From: Trinickia acidisoli
GTDB taxonomy: Bacteria; Pseudomonadota; Gammaproteobacteria; Burkholderiales; Burkholderiaceae
NCBI RefSeq assembly: GCF_017315725.1
Contig: NZ_JAFLRG010000001.1
Coordinates: 2,170,001-2,234,000, forward strand
Direction: 5' to 3'
Length of the DNA stretch: 64,000 bases
Shown: piece after piece, positions 29,813-39,016 of the stretch
Layout: every line of letters begins with the position of its first letter
Position numbering within the stretch: the stretch's first letter is position 1
Program-made: the position numbers and the translations under genes
Notes under the pieces: model-generated
Told to the model about the DNA's origin: nothing
What the model saw: the letters and a program-made list of their open reading frames with translations, nothing else
Databases searched by the model: none

Positions 29813-31573
29813 ATGAGACCCGTCGTTCGCCTCACCGCTTCCGCCACGCGCGCGCTTCCGCGCTGGCTGTTGCTCACGCTTTGCATCGTCTATGCGGCAT
29901 TCGGCCTCTTCGGCCGCGATCCGTGGAAGAACGAGGATGCCGCGGGCTTCGGCGTCATGTGGACGATGGCCGGCGGCCACACGCACGATTGGCTGCTGCC
30001 CAATCTCGTCGGCAAGTTCATCACCGATGACGGGCCGCTCGGCTACTGGTTCGGCGCGCTTGCGATCCGCGCGCTCGCGCCGTGGGTCGATGCCGCCGAC
30101 GCCTCGCGAGTCGCCACGGGCTTGCTGTTTTGCGCGACGTGCGCGTTCGTCTGGTATGCCGCCTATCTTCTCGGCCGTCGAGCCGAAGTGCAGCCGTTCA
30201 AGTACGCTTTCGGCGGCGAGCCGGAGCCGCGCGACTACGGACGCACACTGGCGGACGGCGCACTGCTGATTCTCGTCGCTTGCTTCGGGCTTGCCGAGCG
30301 CGGGCACGAAACCACCCCGCAACTCTCGCAATTCATGGGCGTCGCCATGCTCGTCTACGGACTCGTGCGCGGCGCCGACAAACCGGTACAAGGCTCGCTT
30401 TGGTGGGCGTTCGCCCTCGCACTGCTCGCGGCGTCGGGCAATCCCATGCTCGTCGTCGCGCTGCTCGTCAGCACGTTGGCGATGATCGTCATCGTGCCCG
30501 AACTGCGCTCGCCGTGGCTGCCGCTCGTCGGGCTGCCGCTCGCGGTTGCGCTATCGCTCACGTGGCCGCTCGTCGTCTTGCACGCCTATCCCGACGACGC
30601 GCGCTGGTTCATCGAGCAATGGATCAACAGCAGCATCAACCGCTTCTCCGCGCCACCGGGGCACGTCTGGCTCTACGCGCTCAAGAACCTGCCGCTGTTC
30701 ACGTGGCCCGCTTGGCCGCTGGCACTTTGGTCGTGGGTCAGTTGGGGCGGCCTGCGCCGCAAACCGCACATCGCGATTCCCGTGTCCGTCGCGCTGCCGC
30801 TGCTGTTCCTCGCCGTACTGCAAAGCCATCAAACGAACCGGCTCTATATCCTGCTGCTGCCGCCGCTCGCCACGCTGGCCGCGTTCGCGCTACCAACGCT
30901 CAAGCGCGGCGCGATCAACGCGTTCGATTGGTTCGCCGTGCTGAGCTTCTCGATCCTCGGCATCTTCGTCTGGCTCGTGTGGCTCGCGGCGCAAACCGGT
31001 TTTCCACACCCGCTCGCGCGCAATCTCACGCGTCTCGTGCCGGGCTTCGTGCCGCAATTGAGCCTCCTGTCGTTCGTCTGCGCGGTGGCCGCGACCGCTT
31101 GCTGGCTCATGCTCGTGCGCTGGCGAATTGCCCGTCATCCCAAGGTGCTCTGGCGAAGCGTCGTCCTCTCGAGTGCGGGAACAACGCTGATGTGGGTGCT
31201 GCTGATGACCCTCTGGCTGCCGATGGTCAACTACAGCCGGACCTATCGCGACGTCGCGCTGCAAATCGCCGCACACCTGCCCGACGATTACACCTGCATC
31301 TCGCCCGTCAGGCTCGGCGATGCGCAGCTCGCGTCGTTCGCCTACTTCGCGGATATGCAGTTCTCGTTCAGTCAGGACTGCGATGTGTTGCTGCGGCAAG
31401 ACGCCGCCGACTTCAGCGCACCGAGCCCGATGCTCAATTACGCGTGGAAGCTCGTCTGGGAAGGCCGGCGCGCAGCCGATCGCGACGAACGGTTCCGGCT
31501 CTACGTGCGCGTCGATCGGCCGGTGCCGACGATCGCCCGACATCGCCACATCGTGCGCAAGCGCCAACCTTGA
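29813..31573 (+). CDS. ArnT-like glycosyltransferase family 39 membrane protein
   Basis: Integral-membrane glycosyltransferase of the PMT/ArnT (GT-C) superfamily. 586 residues from the ATG at 29813, about a dozen hydrophobic segments, and the GT-C acidic motif in the first periplasmic loop (RDPWKNEDAAGFG). It probably uses a polyprenyl-phosphate sugar donor in the periplasm. The acceptor and sugar are unknown. It is distinct from the true arnT at 45378. Its stop is 6 nt from the MATE exporter start, suggesting co-transcription. Downstream of the rpmE2 terminator. Confidence 0.8.
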   Translation: MRPVVRLTASATRALPRWLLLTLCIVYAAFGLFGRDPWKNEDAAGFGVMWTMAGGHTHDWLLPNLVGKFITDDGPLGYWFGALAIRALAPWVDAADASRVATGLLFCATCAFVWYAAYLLGRRAEVQPFKYAFGGEPEPRDYGRTLADGALLILVACFGLAERGHETTPQLSQFMGVAMLVYGLVRGADKPVQGSLWWAFALALLAASGNPMLVVALLVSTLAMIVIVPELRSPWLPLVGLPLAVALSLTWPLVVLHAYPDDARWFIEQWINSSINRFSAPPGHVWLYALKNLPLFTWPAWPLALWSWVSWGGLRRKPHIAIPVSVALPLLFLAVLQSHQTNRLYILLLPPLATLAAFALPTLKRGAINAFDWFAVLSFSILGIFVWLVWLAAQTGFPHPLARNLTRLVPGFVPQLSLLSFVCAVAATACWLMLVRWRIARHPKVLWRSVVLSSAGTTLMWVLLMTLWLPMVNYSRTYRDVALQIAAHLPDDYTCISPVRLGDAQLASFAYFADMQFSFSQDCDVLLRQDAADFSAPSPMLNYAWKLVWEGRRAADRDERFRLYVRVDRPVPTIARHRHIVRKRQP

Positions 31574-31579
31574 CGCCCC

Positions 31580-32956
31580 ATGTTCGCTGACATACGCAAA
31601 ATCGCCGGCCTCGCATGGCCGGTGCTGATCGGCCAACTGGCCATCATCGCGTTCGGCGTCATGGACACGGTCATGGTGGGCCGCTACTCGGCCGTCGACC
31701 TGGCCGCGCTCGGGCTCGGCTCGTCCGTCTACGTCTCGGTGTTCGTTGGCTTGACGGGTGTCGTGCTCGCTTTGCAGCCGATCAGCGGGCAACTCTTCGG
31801 CGCGCGGCGCTACAGCGAAATCGGCGAAGAAGTCCGCCAGGGGCTGTGGTTGTCGGCGGGGCTGACCGTGCTCGGTTTCGCCGTGATGTTTTTCCCGGAG
31901 CCGCTGCTCGCGATTGCGCGTGTGCCGCCCGTGCTGCACGAGCGCACGGAAGCGTATCTGCGCATCGCGGCGCTCGGCTTGCCCGCGAGTCTCGCTTTTC
32001 GCGTGTATACGGCACTCGCGAACGGCGTCGGAAAACCGCGGCTCGTGATGCTGCTGCAAGTCGGTGCGCTGCTTGTCAAGATTCCGCTCAATTTGTGGTT
32101 CATCTTCGGCGGGCTCAGCGTCCCCGCACTCGGCGGCCCAGGCTGTGCGCTCGCCAGCACCGTCATCAACTACGTGCTCGCCGCGACCGGCCTCGCGTTG
32201 CTCGCGAAGCTCGACTTTTTCAAGCCGTTCGAGATCTTCAAGCACTTTTGCTGGCCCGAGCGGCACCGGCAGATGGCCTTGCTCAAACTCGGGGTGCCGA
32301 TGGGGCTCTCGTTTCTGATCGAGGTGACGTCGTACACGTTCATGGCGCTGTTCATCGCGCGCTTCGGCACGACGACGCTGGCCGGCCATCAGATCACCGG
32401 CAACTTCGGCGCCGTGCTCTATATGACGCCGATGTCGATCGGCATCGCCACGTCGACGCTCGTCGCGCAAGCGCTCGGCGCCGGGCGGCATGAGGCCGCG
32501 CGCACGCTGGCGCTGCGGGGCATCGTCATGGCATGTACGATCGGCCTCTGCTATGCCTCGCTGGGAATCGTGCTGCGACCGGAGATTCTTGCGGGCTACA
32601 CGACGAATGCAGCCGTCGTCGCGGCCGCGATGCCGCTACTGCCGATCATGCTCGTCTATCACCTCTTCGATACGTTCCAGACAGTCACGGCCTTCGTCCT
32701 GCGCGCCTACAAGGTCGCCGTCGTACCCACTGTCATCTATGCGTTCGCGCTGTGGGGCGTGGGCCTCGGCGGCGGCTATCTGCTCGGCTTCGACGTCGGC
32801 GGCGCCGTGCCGACCTGGCTGATCGGCGCACGCGGATTTTGGGCCGCGAGCGCCGCCAGTCTGGCTGTAGCCGGCACCGGCCTATTCCTGCATTGGCGAG
32901 CGATCAGCCGGCGCCGCGCAAACGAAACGCAGGCCGCACACGCCGACGTCGCTTGA
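31580..32956 (+). CDS. MATE family efflux transporter (NorM-like)
   Basis: Cation-coupled multidrug/toxin exporter of the inner membrane. 458 residues, twelve hydrophobic segments in two homologous halves (MDTVMVGRYSAVDLAALGLGSSVY in the first half; FIARFGTTTLAGHQITGNFGAVLYMTP in the second). It follows the GT-39 gene by 6 nt and is convergent with the CMD gene, 9 nt between stops. Substrates are not predictable. Confidence 0.92.
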   Translation: MFADIRKIAGLAWPVLIGQLAIIAFGVMDTVMVGRYSAVDLAALGLGSSVYVSVFVGLTGVVLALQPISGQLFGARRYSEIGEEVRQGLWLSAGLTVLGFAVMFFPEPLLAIARVPPVLHERTEAYLRIAALGLPASLAFRVYTALANGVGKPRLVMLLQVGALLVKIPLNLWFIFGGLSVPALGGPGCALASTVINYVLAATGLALLAKLDFFKPFEIFKHFCWPERHRQMALLKLGVPMGLSFLIEVTSYTFMALFIARFGTTTLAGHQITGNFGAVLYMTPMSIGIATSTLVAQALGAGRHEAARTLALRGIVMACTIGLCYASLGIVLRPEILAGYTTNAAVVAAAMPLLPIMLVYHLFDTFQTVTAFVLRAYKVAVVPTVIYAFALWGVGLGGGYLLGFDVGGAVPTWLIGARGFWAASAASLAVAGTGLFLHWRAISRRRANETQAAHADVA

Positions 32957-32965
32957 GAAAGACGT

Positions 32966-33388
32966 TCAGGCAGCAGCGGCAGTGGCCGCATCGTGTGCGT
33001 CTCGCGCCGCGAACACCTCACGCGCAGCGAAAAGCGCGTTCAGTGCAGCCGGAAAACCGGCGTAGACCGCCATCTGCATGAATATTTCGACGATTTCCTC
33101 GCGCGTGCAGCCGACGTTGAGCGCACCTTCGATATGCACCTTGAGTTGCGGCTGGGCATTGCCGAGCGCGGCCAGTGCGGCAATCGTCGCGATCTCGCGG
33201 GATTTGAGGTCGAGCCCCGGCCGGCTGTAGACGTCGCCGAAGGCGAATTCGATCAGCAACCGCGCGAAATCCGGCGCGATCGGCGCCAACGATTCGACGA
33301 CGCGCTCTCCGGCTTGGCCGTCGACCTCCTTCAGCTTTGCCCATCCGAGCGTGTAGCGGTCGTTGTTTGCGTTCGTGTCGATTGCCAT
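32966..33388 (-). CDS. Carboxymuconolactone decarboxylase (CMD) family protein
   Basis: Small helical protein of the CMD/AhpD superfamily. 140 residues, with the family block LKSREIATIAALAALGNAQPQLKVHIEGALNVGCTREEIVEIFMQMAVYAGFPAALNAL. Only one Cys is present in the active-site area (VGC), so it is not an AhpD-type CxxC peroxidase. Its ATG (33386-33388) lies 58 nt inside the end of the merR gene, so the two are almost certainly translated from one mRNA. Function may be in detoxification by analogy with NmlR/AdhR-linked CMD genes; this is inference. Confidence 0.85.
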   Translation of the reverse strand: MAIDTNANNDRYTLGWAKLKEVDGQAGERVVESLAPIAPDFARLLIEFAFGDVYSRPGLDLKSREIATIAALAALGNAQPQLKVHIEGALNVGCTREEIVEIFMQMAVYAGFPAALNALFAAREVFAARDAHDAATAAAA

Positions 33389-33825
33389 GGTTGATCCTTT
33401 GACGGTTGAGGATTGTGCTTGCTATCCGTCATGTCGGGAGCCTGTTCCGGCGTGAGCAGGCCCTGCACCATCGCGTCGTAAGCGCAGATCTTCTGCTCGA
33501 TCGCCGCTAGGTTCGCCTGCCACTGCCGCAGTTCCTCCTGCACCGCGTCGCGGTGTTCGAGGAGCAGCGCGCGCCGCTCGGCGGCCGTCGCAGGGCCTTG
33601 GGCTCGCAGCGCGGCGATCGCTTGCATCCCCGCGATCGGCATCCCCGTTGCTTTGAGCCGCATCACGAACCGCAGCCATTCGATATCGGCCGGCGAGTAG
33701 AGGCGATGCCCCGCGCCCGAGCGAGACACGGACCGAATCAGCCCGGCTTGCTCGTAATAGCGCAGCGTGTGCGTCGAAACGCCGAGCGCTTCGGCCATGC
33801 GACCAATCGTGAGTGCTTCCGACAT
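33331..33825 (-). CDS. MerR family transcriptional regulator (NmlR/AdhR-like)
   Basis: DNA-distorting activator/repressor. 164 residues, winged helix-turn-helix at 5-75 (TIGRMAEALGVSTHTLRYYEQAGLI... SGAGHRLYSPADIEWLRFVMRLKATGMPI), a coiled-coil dimer helix (about 95-125) and a Gln/Thr-rich tail that is dispensable by appearance. The block around DIEWL...GMPI...MQ resembles the NmlR/AdhR group, which answers aldehydes or thiol stress. The upstream promoter has the diagnostic 19-bp spacer with a dyad. The 3' end overlaps the CMD gene by 58 nt. Confidence 0.9.
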   Translation of the reverse strand: MSEALTIGRMAEALGVSTHTLRYYEQAGLIRSVSRSGAGHRLYSPADIEWLRFVMRLKATGMPIAGMQAIAALRAQGPATAAERRALLLEHRDAVQEELRQWQANLAAIEQKICAYDAMVQGLLTPEQAPDMTDSKHNPQPSKDQPWQSTRTQTTTATRSDGQS

Positions 33826-33835
33826 AACGACCTCA

Positions 33836-33866
33836 ACGTTAAGACTTCGAGCGCACTCGAAGTCAA
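33836..33866 (-). promoter_or_regulatory. MerR-type promoter/operator
   Basis: On the minus strand: TTGACT (33861-33866), 19-bp spacer, TAACGT (33836-33841). The spacer carries a perfect dyad GACTTCGAG-CGCA-CTCGAAGTC (33843-33864). A 19-bp spacer with a dyad is typical of MerR-controlled promoters. The predicted start is only about 4 nt before the merR ATG, so the transcript would be nearly leaderless, although a GAGG box sits just upstream of that start. Confidence 0.72.
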
Positions 33867-33976
33867 GCGCCTTTCGCGCAGGTTCGAAAAAAAACGGCCG
33901 AGCGTACGCGCACTCGGCCGTTCGAGGCTGGGTTCGAGACTGTCCCGGCGCCGGGCACGCGCCCGGCCAAGAGACG

Positions 33977-36574
33977 TCAATGCACGACGCGCTCGAACAC
34001 GAACTTGCCCCCCTCCACCCCGACCGGAATCACGTCCTTCGGGCCGAACCGCCCCGAGAGAATCAGCTTGGCGACCGGGTTCTCGATCTCCTGCTGGATC
34101 GCCCGCTTCAGCGGCCGGGCGCCGAACAGCGGATCGTAGCCGACCTTCGCGATTTGCTCGAGCGCGGCATCCGATATCACGAGCTGCATCTCGAGCTTCG
34201 CGAGCCGCTCGTGCAACCGCTGCAGTTGAATCTTCGCGATCGATTCGATGTTGCTGCGGTCGAGCGAGTGGAAGACCACGACTTCATCGATCCGGTTCAA
34301 GAACTCGGGGCGGAAATGCTGCTTGACCTCCGTCCAAACCGCATCGTGCACCGCTTCCTGCGGTTCGCCGGCCATCGACTGGATCATCTGCGAGCCGAGG
34401 TTCGACGTCATGACGATGACCGTGTTCTTGAAGTCGACCGTGCGGCCCTGACCGTCGGTCATACGCCCGTCGTCGAGCACCTGCAGCAGCACGTTGAAGA
34501 CGTCGGGGTGCGCCTTCTCGATTTCGTCGAGCAAAATCACGCTGTATGGCTTGCGGCGGACGGCTTCCGTCAGATAGCCGCCTTCCTCGTAGCCGATATA
34601 ACCCGGCGGCGCGCCGATCAGCCGCGCGACACTGTGCTTTTCCATGAATTCGCTCATGTCGATCCGGATCAGATGCTCCTCGGAATCGAACAAGAACGAG
34701 GCCAGCGCCTTGCACAGCTCGGTCTTGCCGACGCCGGTGGGGCCGAGAAAAAGGAACGAGCCATACGGCCGGTTGGGATCGGCCAAGCCCGCGCGCGAGC
34801 GACGAATCGCATCGGCCACGGCAACGATCGCCTCGTCTTGTCCGACGACGCGCTCGTGCAGCTTCGACTCGATCTGCAACAGCTTCTCGCGCTCGCCTTG
34901 CATCATTCGCGACACCGGGATGCCCGTCGCGCGCGAGACCACCTCGGCAATTTCCTCGGCGCCGACGTGCGTGCGCAGCAGCCGTCGATGCGTCGGGTTG
35001 TGCTGCTCCTTGGCCTCCGCCTGCGTCACTTGCTTCAGACGCGTTTCGAGCTCGGGCAGCTTGCCGTATTGAAGCTCGGCCACCTTCTCGAGCTTGCCTG
35101 CGCGCTGCAACCGCGTGATTTCCGCGCGCGTCTTCTCGATCTCTTCCTTCAACTGCGCGCTGCCCTGCACGGCAGCTTTCTCGGCCGTCCAAATCTCTTC
35201 GAGATCCGAGTACTCGCGGTTGAGCCGATCGATTTCCTCTTCGATCAATTGCAGCCGCTTTTGCGACGCTTCGTCTTTCTCCTTCTTCACCGCCTCGCGC
35301 TCGATCTTGAGTTGGATCAAGCGGCGATCGAGCCGGTCCATCTCCTCGGGCTTCGAATCGATCTCCATCTTGATCTTGGACGCTGCCTCGTCGATCAGAT
35401 CGATCGCCTTGTCCGGCAGAAAGCGATCGGTGATATAGCGATGCGAGAGCTCGGCCGCCGCAACAATGGCCGGATCGGTGATCTCGACGCCGTGGTGCAG
35501 TTCGTATTTTTCCTGCAGACCGCGCAGGATCGCGATCGTCGCCTCGACCGACGGTTCATCGACGAGCACCTTTTGGAAGCGGCGCTCGAGCGCTGCGTCT
35601 TTTTCGATGTATTTGCGATATTCGTCGAGGGTCGTCGCCCCGATGCAATGCAACTCGCCGCGTGCGAGCGCCGGCTTGAGCATGTTGCCGGCATCTATTG
35701 CACCCTCCGCCTTGCCCGCACCGACCATCGTATGGATTTCGTCGATGAAAACGATCGTCTGGCCTTCGTCGCGCGCGATGTCATGCAAGACGGCCTTGAG
35801 CCGCTCTTCGAACTCGCCGCGATACTTCGCGCCCGCGAGCAGCCCCGCCATGTCGAGCGACAAAACGCGCTTGCTCTTGAGCGACTCGGGCACCTCGCCG
35901 TTGACGATACGCTGCGCAAGCCCTTCGACGATCGCCGTCTTGCCGACACCCGGCTCGCCGATGAGCACGGGATTGTTCTTCGTGCGGCGCTGCAAGATCT
36001 GGATCGAACGGCGAATCTCATCGTCGCGGCCGATGACGGGGTCGAGCTTGCCGGAACGCGCGCGTTCGGTCAGATCGATCGTGTACTTCTTGAGCGCTTC
36101 GCGCTGGCTCTCGGCGTCGGCACTATGGACCTGCGCGCCGCCTCGCACGGCAGCGATCGCCGCTTCGAGCGACTTGCGCGCGAGGCCGTACTGGCGCGCG
36201 AGCCGCCCCGCTTCGCCCTTGTCATCGGCAACGGCGAGCAGGAACATTTCGCTCGCGATGAACGTGTCGTTCAACTGCTGGGCTTCTTTATCGGCTTGAT
36301 TGAGCAAGCCGCTCAACTCGCGGCTGATCTGTACGTTGCCGTCGGTACCCTGCACTTGCGGCAAGCGCGAGACAGCCTCGCTCAGCGCCGTTTGCAACGC
36401 CTGCACGTGCACGCCGGCACGCGACATCAGCGAGCGGGCCGAGCCGTCCTGTTGGGCAACGAGCGCCGCCAACACGTGCACGGGTTCGATGTATTGCTGA
36501 CCGCGACCGATCGCGAGGCTCTGGGCATCGGCGAGCGCTTCTTGGAACTTGGTGGTGAGCTTGTCGATTCTCAT
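33977..36574 (-). CDS. clpB: Chaperone ClpB, protein disaggregase
   Basis: Hexameric AAA+ disaggregase working with DnaK. 865 residues: N-terminal Clp domain (1-145), first AAA+ with [14 protein letters not shown] (near 205), middle coiled coil (about 410-520), second AAA+ with [14 protein letters not shown] (near 605) and the C-terminal D2-small domain. ATG at 36572-36574 with GGAGG about 8 nt upstream. Preceded by a near-consensus sigma-32 promoter, so heat-shock control is expected. Confidence 0.98.
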   Translation of the reverse strand: MRIDKLTTKFQEALADAQSLAIGRGQQYIEPVHVLAALVAQQDGSARSLMSRAGVHVQALQTALSEAVSRLPQVQGTDGNVQISRELSGLLNQADKEAQQLNDTFIASEMFLLAVADDKGEAGRLARQYGLARKSLEAAIAAVRGGAQVHSADAESQREALKKYTIDLTERARSGKLDPVIGRDDEIRRSIQILQRRTKNNPVLIGEPGVGKTAIVEGLAQRIVNGEVPESLKSKRVLSLDMAGLLAGAKYRGEFEERLKAVLHDIARDEGQTIVFIDEIHTMVGAGKAEGAIDAGNMLKPALARGELHCIGATTLDEYRKYIEKDAALERRFQKVLVDEPSVEATIAILRGLQEKYELHHGVEITDPAIVAAAELSHRYITDRFLPDKAIDLIDEAASKIKMEIDSKPEEMDRLDRRLIQLKIEREAVKKEKDEASQKRLQLIEEEIDRLNREYSDLEEIWTAEKAAVQGSAQLKEEIEKTRAEITRLQRAGKLEKVAELQYGKLPELETRLKQVTQAEAKEQHNPTHRRLLRTHVGAEEIAEVVSRATGIPVSRMMQGEREKLLQIESKLHERVVGQDEAIVAVADAIRRSRAGLADPNRPYGSFLFLGPTGVGKTELCKALASFLFDSEEHLIRIDMSEFMEKHSVARLIGAPPGYIGYEEGGYLTEAVRRKPYSVILLDEIEKAHPDVFNVLLQVLDDGRMTDGQGRTVDFKNTVIVMTSNLGSQMIQSMAGEPQEAVHDAVWTEVKQHFRPEFLNRIDEVVVFHSLDRSNIESIAKIQLQRLHERLAKLEMQLVISDAALEQIAKVGYDPLFGARPLKRAIQQEIENPVAKLILSGRFGPKDVIPVGVEGGKFVFERVVH

Positions 36575-36603
36575 GAAGAGACCTCCAATTTTTGACTATC
36601 ACC

Positions 36604-36632
36604 AAAATGAGGCGCTCTCGGCTCGTTTCAAG
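36604..36632 (-). promoter_or_regulatory. Sigma-32 heat-shock promoter of clpB
   Basis: CTTGAAA (36626-36632), 13-nt spacer, then CCTCATTTT (36604-36612) on the minus strand, against the family consensus CTTGAAA-N11-16-CCCCATNT. Predicted start near 36598, about 24 nt before the ATG. Confidence 0.82.
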
Positions 36633-36736
36633 CGATTTTTTGCAGTGCCGGTAGGCGAGCGGGGTCGATAGACGAGTGATGCCGCTCTGGAGGCGATGCC
36701 CGTGGAGCCCCCGACCGCTTCCGGCGTCGCCCCTCT

Positions 36737-37255
36737 TTATGGCTCGCTACGGCCCTCGCGGCGGCCTACGTCGGTGATCGGCACCACCGGCCGCGTTCGC
36801 TCTCCAGCGGCGACCGGAAGGCCAAGCAGCTCGGCAAGCGCCGCACCCGGGCCTGCAAGCTCGCCGAGCGTATGCCGGTCGAGTTCCGCAAGGAAGGCGC
36901 CGCGAGCCGCTTCGAATACGTGCTTGAGGCGACACTGCGGCTCGATGACGCAACTGCGCGGCTCCGCACCCTCGCGCGGGAAGCAGCCGACGATCGCGAA
37001 GTCGCTTTCGGTGCCGCGCACCACCTCGCCGATGGTCAGGCCAAGCGAGCGGGCGTTGAGCCGCAGCCCGCCGTTTCGGCCCCGGACGGTCTCGATCCAG
37101 CCAAGCTCGCCAAGCCGCTGCACGACCTTCATCAGATGATTCTTGGAAATGTCGTAGGCCTCGGAGATATCTTGGATCGTCGTGAGCCCCTCGTCGCGAA
37201 CGGCCAAGAACAGCAGCACGCGCAAGGCGTAATCGGTGTAGTCGGTAAGTCTCAT
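36737..37255 (-). CDS. nsrR: Rrf2 family regulator, NsrR-like
   Basis: Iron-sulfur repressor of nitric-oxide-stress genes by family. 172 residues, winged helix (MRLTDYTDYALRVLLFLA... YDISKNHLMKVVQRLGELGWIETVRGRNGG) and three Cys (IVGC...SC...QC, about 92-108) with the C-terminal LKHVFEAARGAFLAELDRHTLGEL. Cys spacing (C-x10-C-x5-C) is wider between the first two than in E. coli NsrR. The divergent truncated-haemoglobin gene supports a nitric-oxide role. ATG at 37253-37255; an upstream start would add 24 unsupported residues. Confidence 0.8.
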   Translation of the reverse strand: MRLTDYTDYALRVLLFLAVRDEGLTTIQDISEAYDISKNHLMKVVQRLGELGWIETVRGRNGGLRLNARSLGLTIGEVVRGTESDFAIVGCFPREGAEPRSCVIEPQCRLKHVFEAARGAFLAELDRHTLGELAGPGAALAELLGLPVAAGERTRPVVPITDVGRREGRSEP

Positions 37256-37488
37256 CGGCGGGCAACGGCTCGATTGGGGCACGGAGCGATTCGGCACGAC
37301 GGACGTCGTCCTACGGCAAAACCGCACGGTGCAAAGGGTTGTTTAAGCGGCAACTTGACCATAACATGCATCGGGCGCGCAGCTATCATGAGTCTCGTGC
37401 CGATACTTGGTTTCCGATAATTTAGCTTGCTTTGCGTGCGGTTTGCGCCAAATCCGGCCCCAAATCGTGTGCGCGATACCGCAATTCG

Positions 37489-38061
37489 ATGTCTACCTCT
37501 ACTCATCCAGGCAATACCGGCGCCGACGCGACTCCCGTGCGCTATCACGCGCCTACGGAAGCGAACATCCGCGAACTCGTTTATGCGTTTTACGATCGCG
37601 TCCGGGCCGACTCGCTGCTCGGCCCCGTTTTCGACGCGGTGCTCGAAGGCCGATGGGACAGCCATTTACCGAAGATGTGCACGTTCTGGGGCAGTCTCGT
37701 GCTCGGCGACAAGCGATACCGCGGCAACGTTCAGCAAGCGCATCAGCCGCTCGAGGGCATCGAGCCCCGTCATTTCAGCCGCTGGCTTCATCTGTTTCTC
37801 GATACTGTCTGCGATCGTTACGAGCCGGCCGCGGCCGTACGCTTCATCGAACCCGCGCTGCGCATCGCGCAAAGCCTGCAACTGAGCCGATTCGGCTGGG
37901 ATTACACCGTCCCGCCCGAGCAGCAAGCCCTACTCGCGCGCATCGCGCCGAAGCGCGGCCCCCGCGACGATGTGACGCATGCCAGCACAGCGCGCCCCCG
38001 CGAGCCGTTCCCGACCAAAATCATCGGCCGCTCGGCCGAGCCCGAGCCCGACGTCGACTGA
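37489..38061 (+). CDS. Group III truncated haemoglobin
   Basis: Small haem protein of the 2/2 globin family. 190 residues; globin core about 18-150 (LVYAFYDRVRADSLLGPVF, HLPKMCTFWGSLVLGDKRYRGN, QAHQPLEGIEPRHFSRWLHLFLDT), with a proximal His probably in QAHQPL. A ~35-residue Pro/Arg-rich tail follows. Group III members are implicated in nitric oxide or microaerobic respiration. It is divergent from the NsrR-like gene, which would suit joint control. Confidence 0.88.
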   Translation: MSTSTHPGNTGADATPVRYHAPTEANIRELVYAFYDRVRADSLLGPVFDAVLEGRWDSHLPKMCTFWGSLVLGDKRYRGNVQQAHQPLEGIEPRHFSRWLHLFLDTVCDRYEPAAAVRFIEPALRIAQSLQLSRFGWDYTVPPEQQALLARIAPKRGPRDDVTHASTARPREPFPTKIIGRSAEPEPDVD

Positions 38062-38192
38062 AGCGACTAAGCTTGCCGGCAGTTCCGCCCGCACGGCAAC
38101 GGCTGGCCCCGGCGGCGGACCGCACCGCGCTATCTCGCGCTGTATCGCAGTGCCGCCACCTCCCGCGCCAGCCTCGCTGGCGTGACGCTGCA

Positions 38193-38684
38193 TCAATCAG
38201 GCGCTTCGTCGCCGGGCGTGGCGTTCGCCGCCGCGATTCCCCAGCGTTCGAGCGCGGCGTCGTCGGAGACGCGCGCGTCGACCCAGCGTTCGCCGCTAGG
38301 CGTCGTCTCTTTTTTCCAGAACGGTGCTTGCGTCTTCAAGTAGTCCATGACGAACGCGCAGGCGTCGAACGCGTCGTGCCGATGCGCCGACGTCGCCGCC
38401 GCCAGAACGATCTGGTCGCGCGGGTAGAGCTTGCCGACCCGGTGCACGATCAACACTTCCGACCCCGGCCAGCGCCGTCTCGCCTCTTGCACGATCGCTT
38501 CGAGTGCTTTTTCGGTCATGCCGGGGTAATGCTCGAGTTCCATTGCGGCGACGTCTTCGCCGTCGCTCAAATCGCGCACGGTTCCGACGAAGGCCACGAC
38601 GGCCCCGACCCGCGGGTTTTCGGCACGCAGCGCGGCGATTTCGGTCGATAGATCGAAGTCTTCGATTTGAACGCGAACAGTCAT
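38193..38684 (-). CDS. moaE: Molybdopterin synthase catalytic subunit MoaE
   Basis: Large subunit of molybdopterin synthase, adding sulfur to cPMP. 163 residues, with FVGTVRDLSDG, MELEHYPGM, HRVGKLYPRD and the catalytic KKE...GERWVDA. The ATG at 38682-38684 gives the standard N-terminus MTVRVQIEDFDL. It lies 35 nt after moaD and is last in the alaC-hom-thrC-moeA-moaD-moaE run. Confidence 0.96.
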   Translation of the reverse strand: MTVRVQIEDFDLSTEIAALRAENPRVGAVVAFVGTVRDLSDGEDVAAMELEHYPGMTEKALEAIVQEARRRWPGSEVLIVHRVGKLYPRDQIVLAAATSAHRHDAFDACAFVMDYLKTQAPFWKKETTPSGERWVDARVSDDAALERWGIAAANATPGDEAPD

Positions 38685-38719
38685 GTCATCTGGCCCCAGC
38701 TTGTATCGCCGATACGCAT

Positions 38720-38977
38720 TCAGCCGCCCGTGACCGGTGGGAAAAACGCGACTTCGCAGCCGTCCGTCAAGCGCGCTCCGGCGTCCGTCATCGTGTGGTT
38801 GCAGGCCATGCGCAGTGCGCGCCCTTCGGCTAGCGTGTCCGCCCACGCGCCGCCGCGCGTGCGCAGCCATATGCGGACATCACCGACGGTCGCGACGCCA
38901 TCGGGCACGTCGACCGTTTCCTCGGCAAGACCCAACGCCTCGCGCACGCCTGCAAAATACCTCAACTCAATTTTCAT
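38720..38977 (-). CDS. moaD: Molybdopterin synthase sulfur carrier MoaD
   Basis: Ubiquitin-like sulfur carrier, 85 residues, MKIELRYFAGVREALG... ending in the essential Gly-Gly (FPPVTGG) that is thiocarboxylated. The ATG at 38975-38977 is more typical than the upstream in-frame start. It lies between moeA and moaE. Confidence 0.95.
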   Translation of the reverse strand: MKIELRYFAGVREALGLAEETVDVPDGVATVGDVRIWLRTRGGAWADTLAEGRALRMACNHTMTDAGARLTDGCEVAFFPPVTGG

Positions 38978-39016
38978 GGGATGCCGCACCAAGATGCCGC
39001 GCGATCGACTGCGCCG

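Noticed and set aside
33767..36595. 942-codon open frame antisense to clpB
   Set aside because: Shadow of clpB; no ribosome binding site or domain similarity, and its codons mirror the third-position GC bias of clpB.
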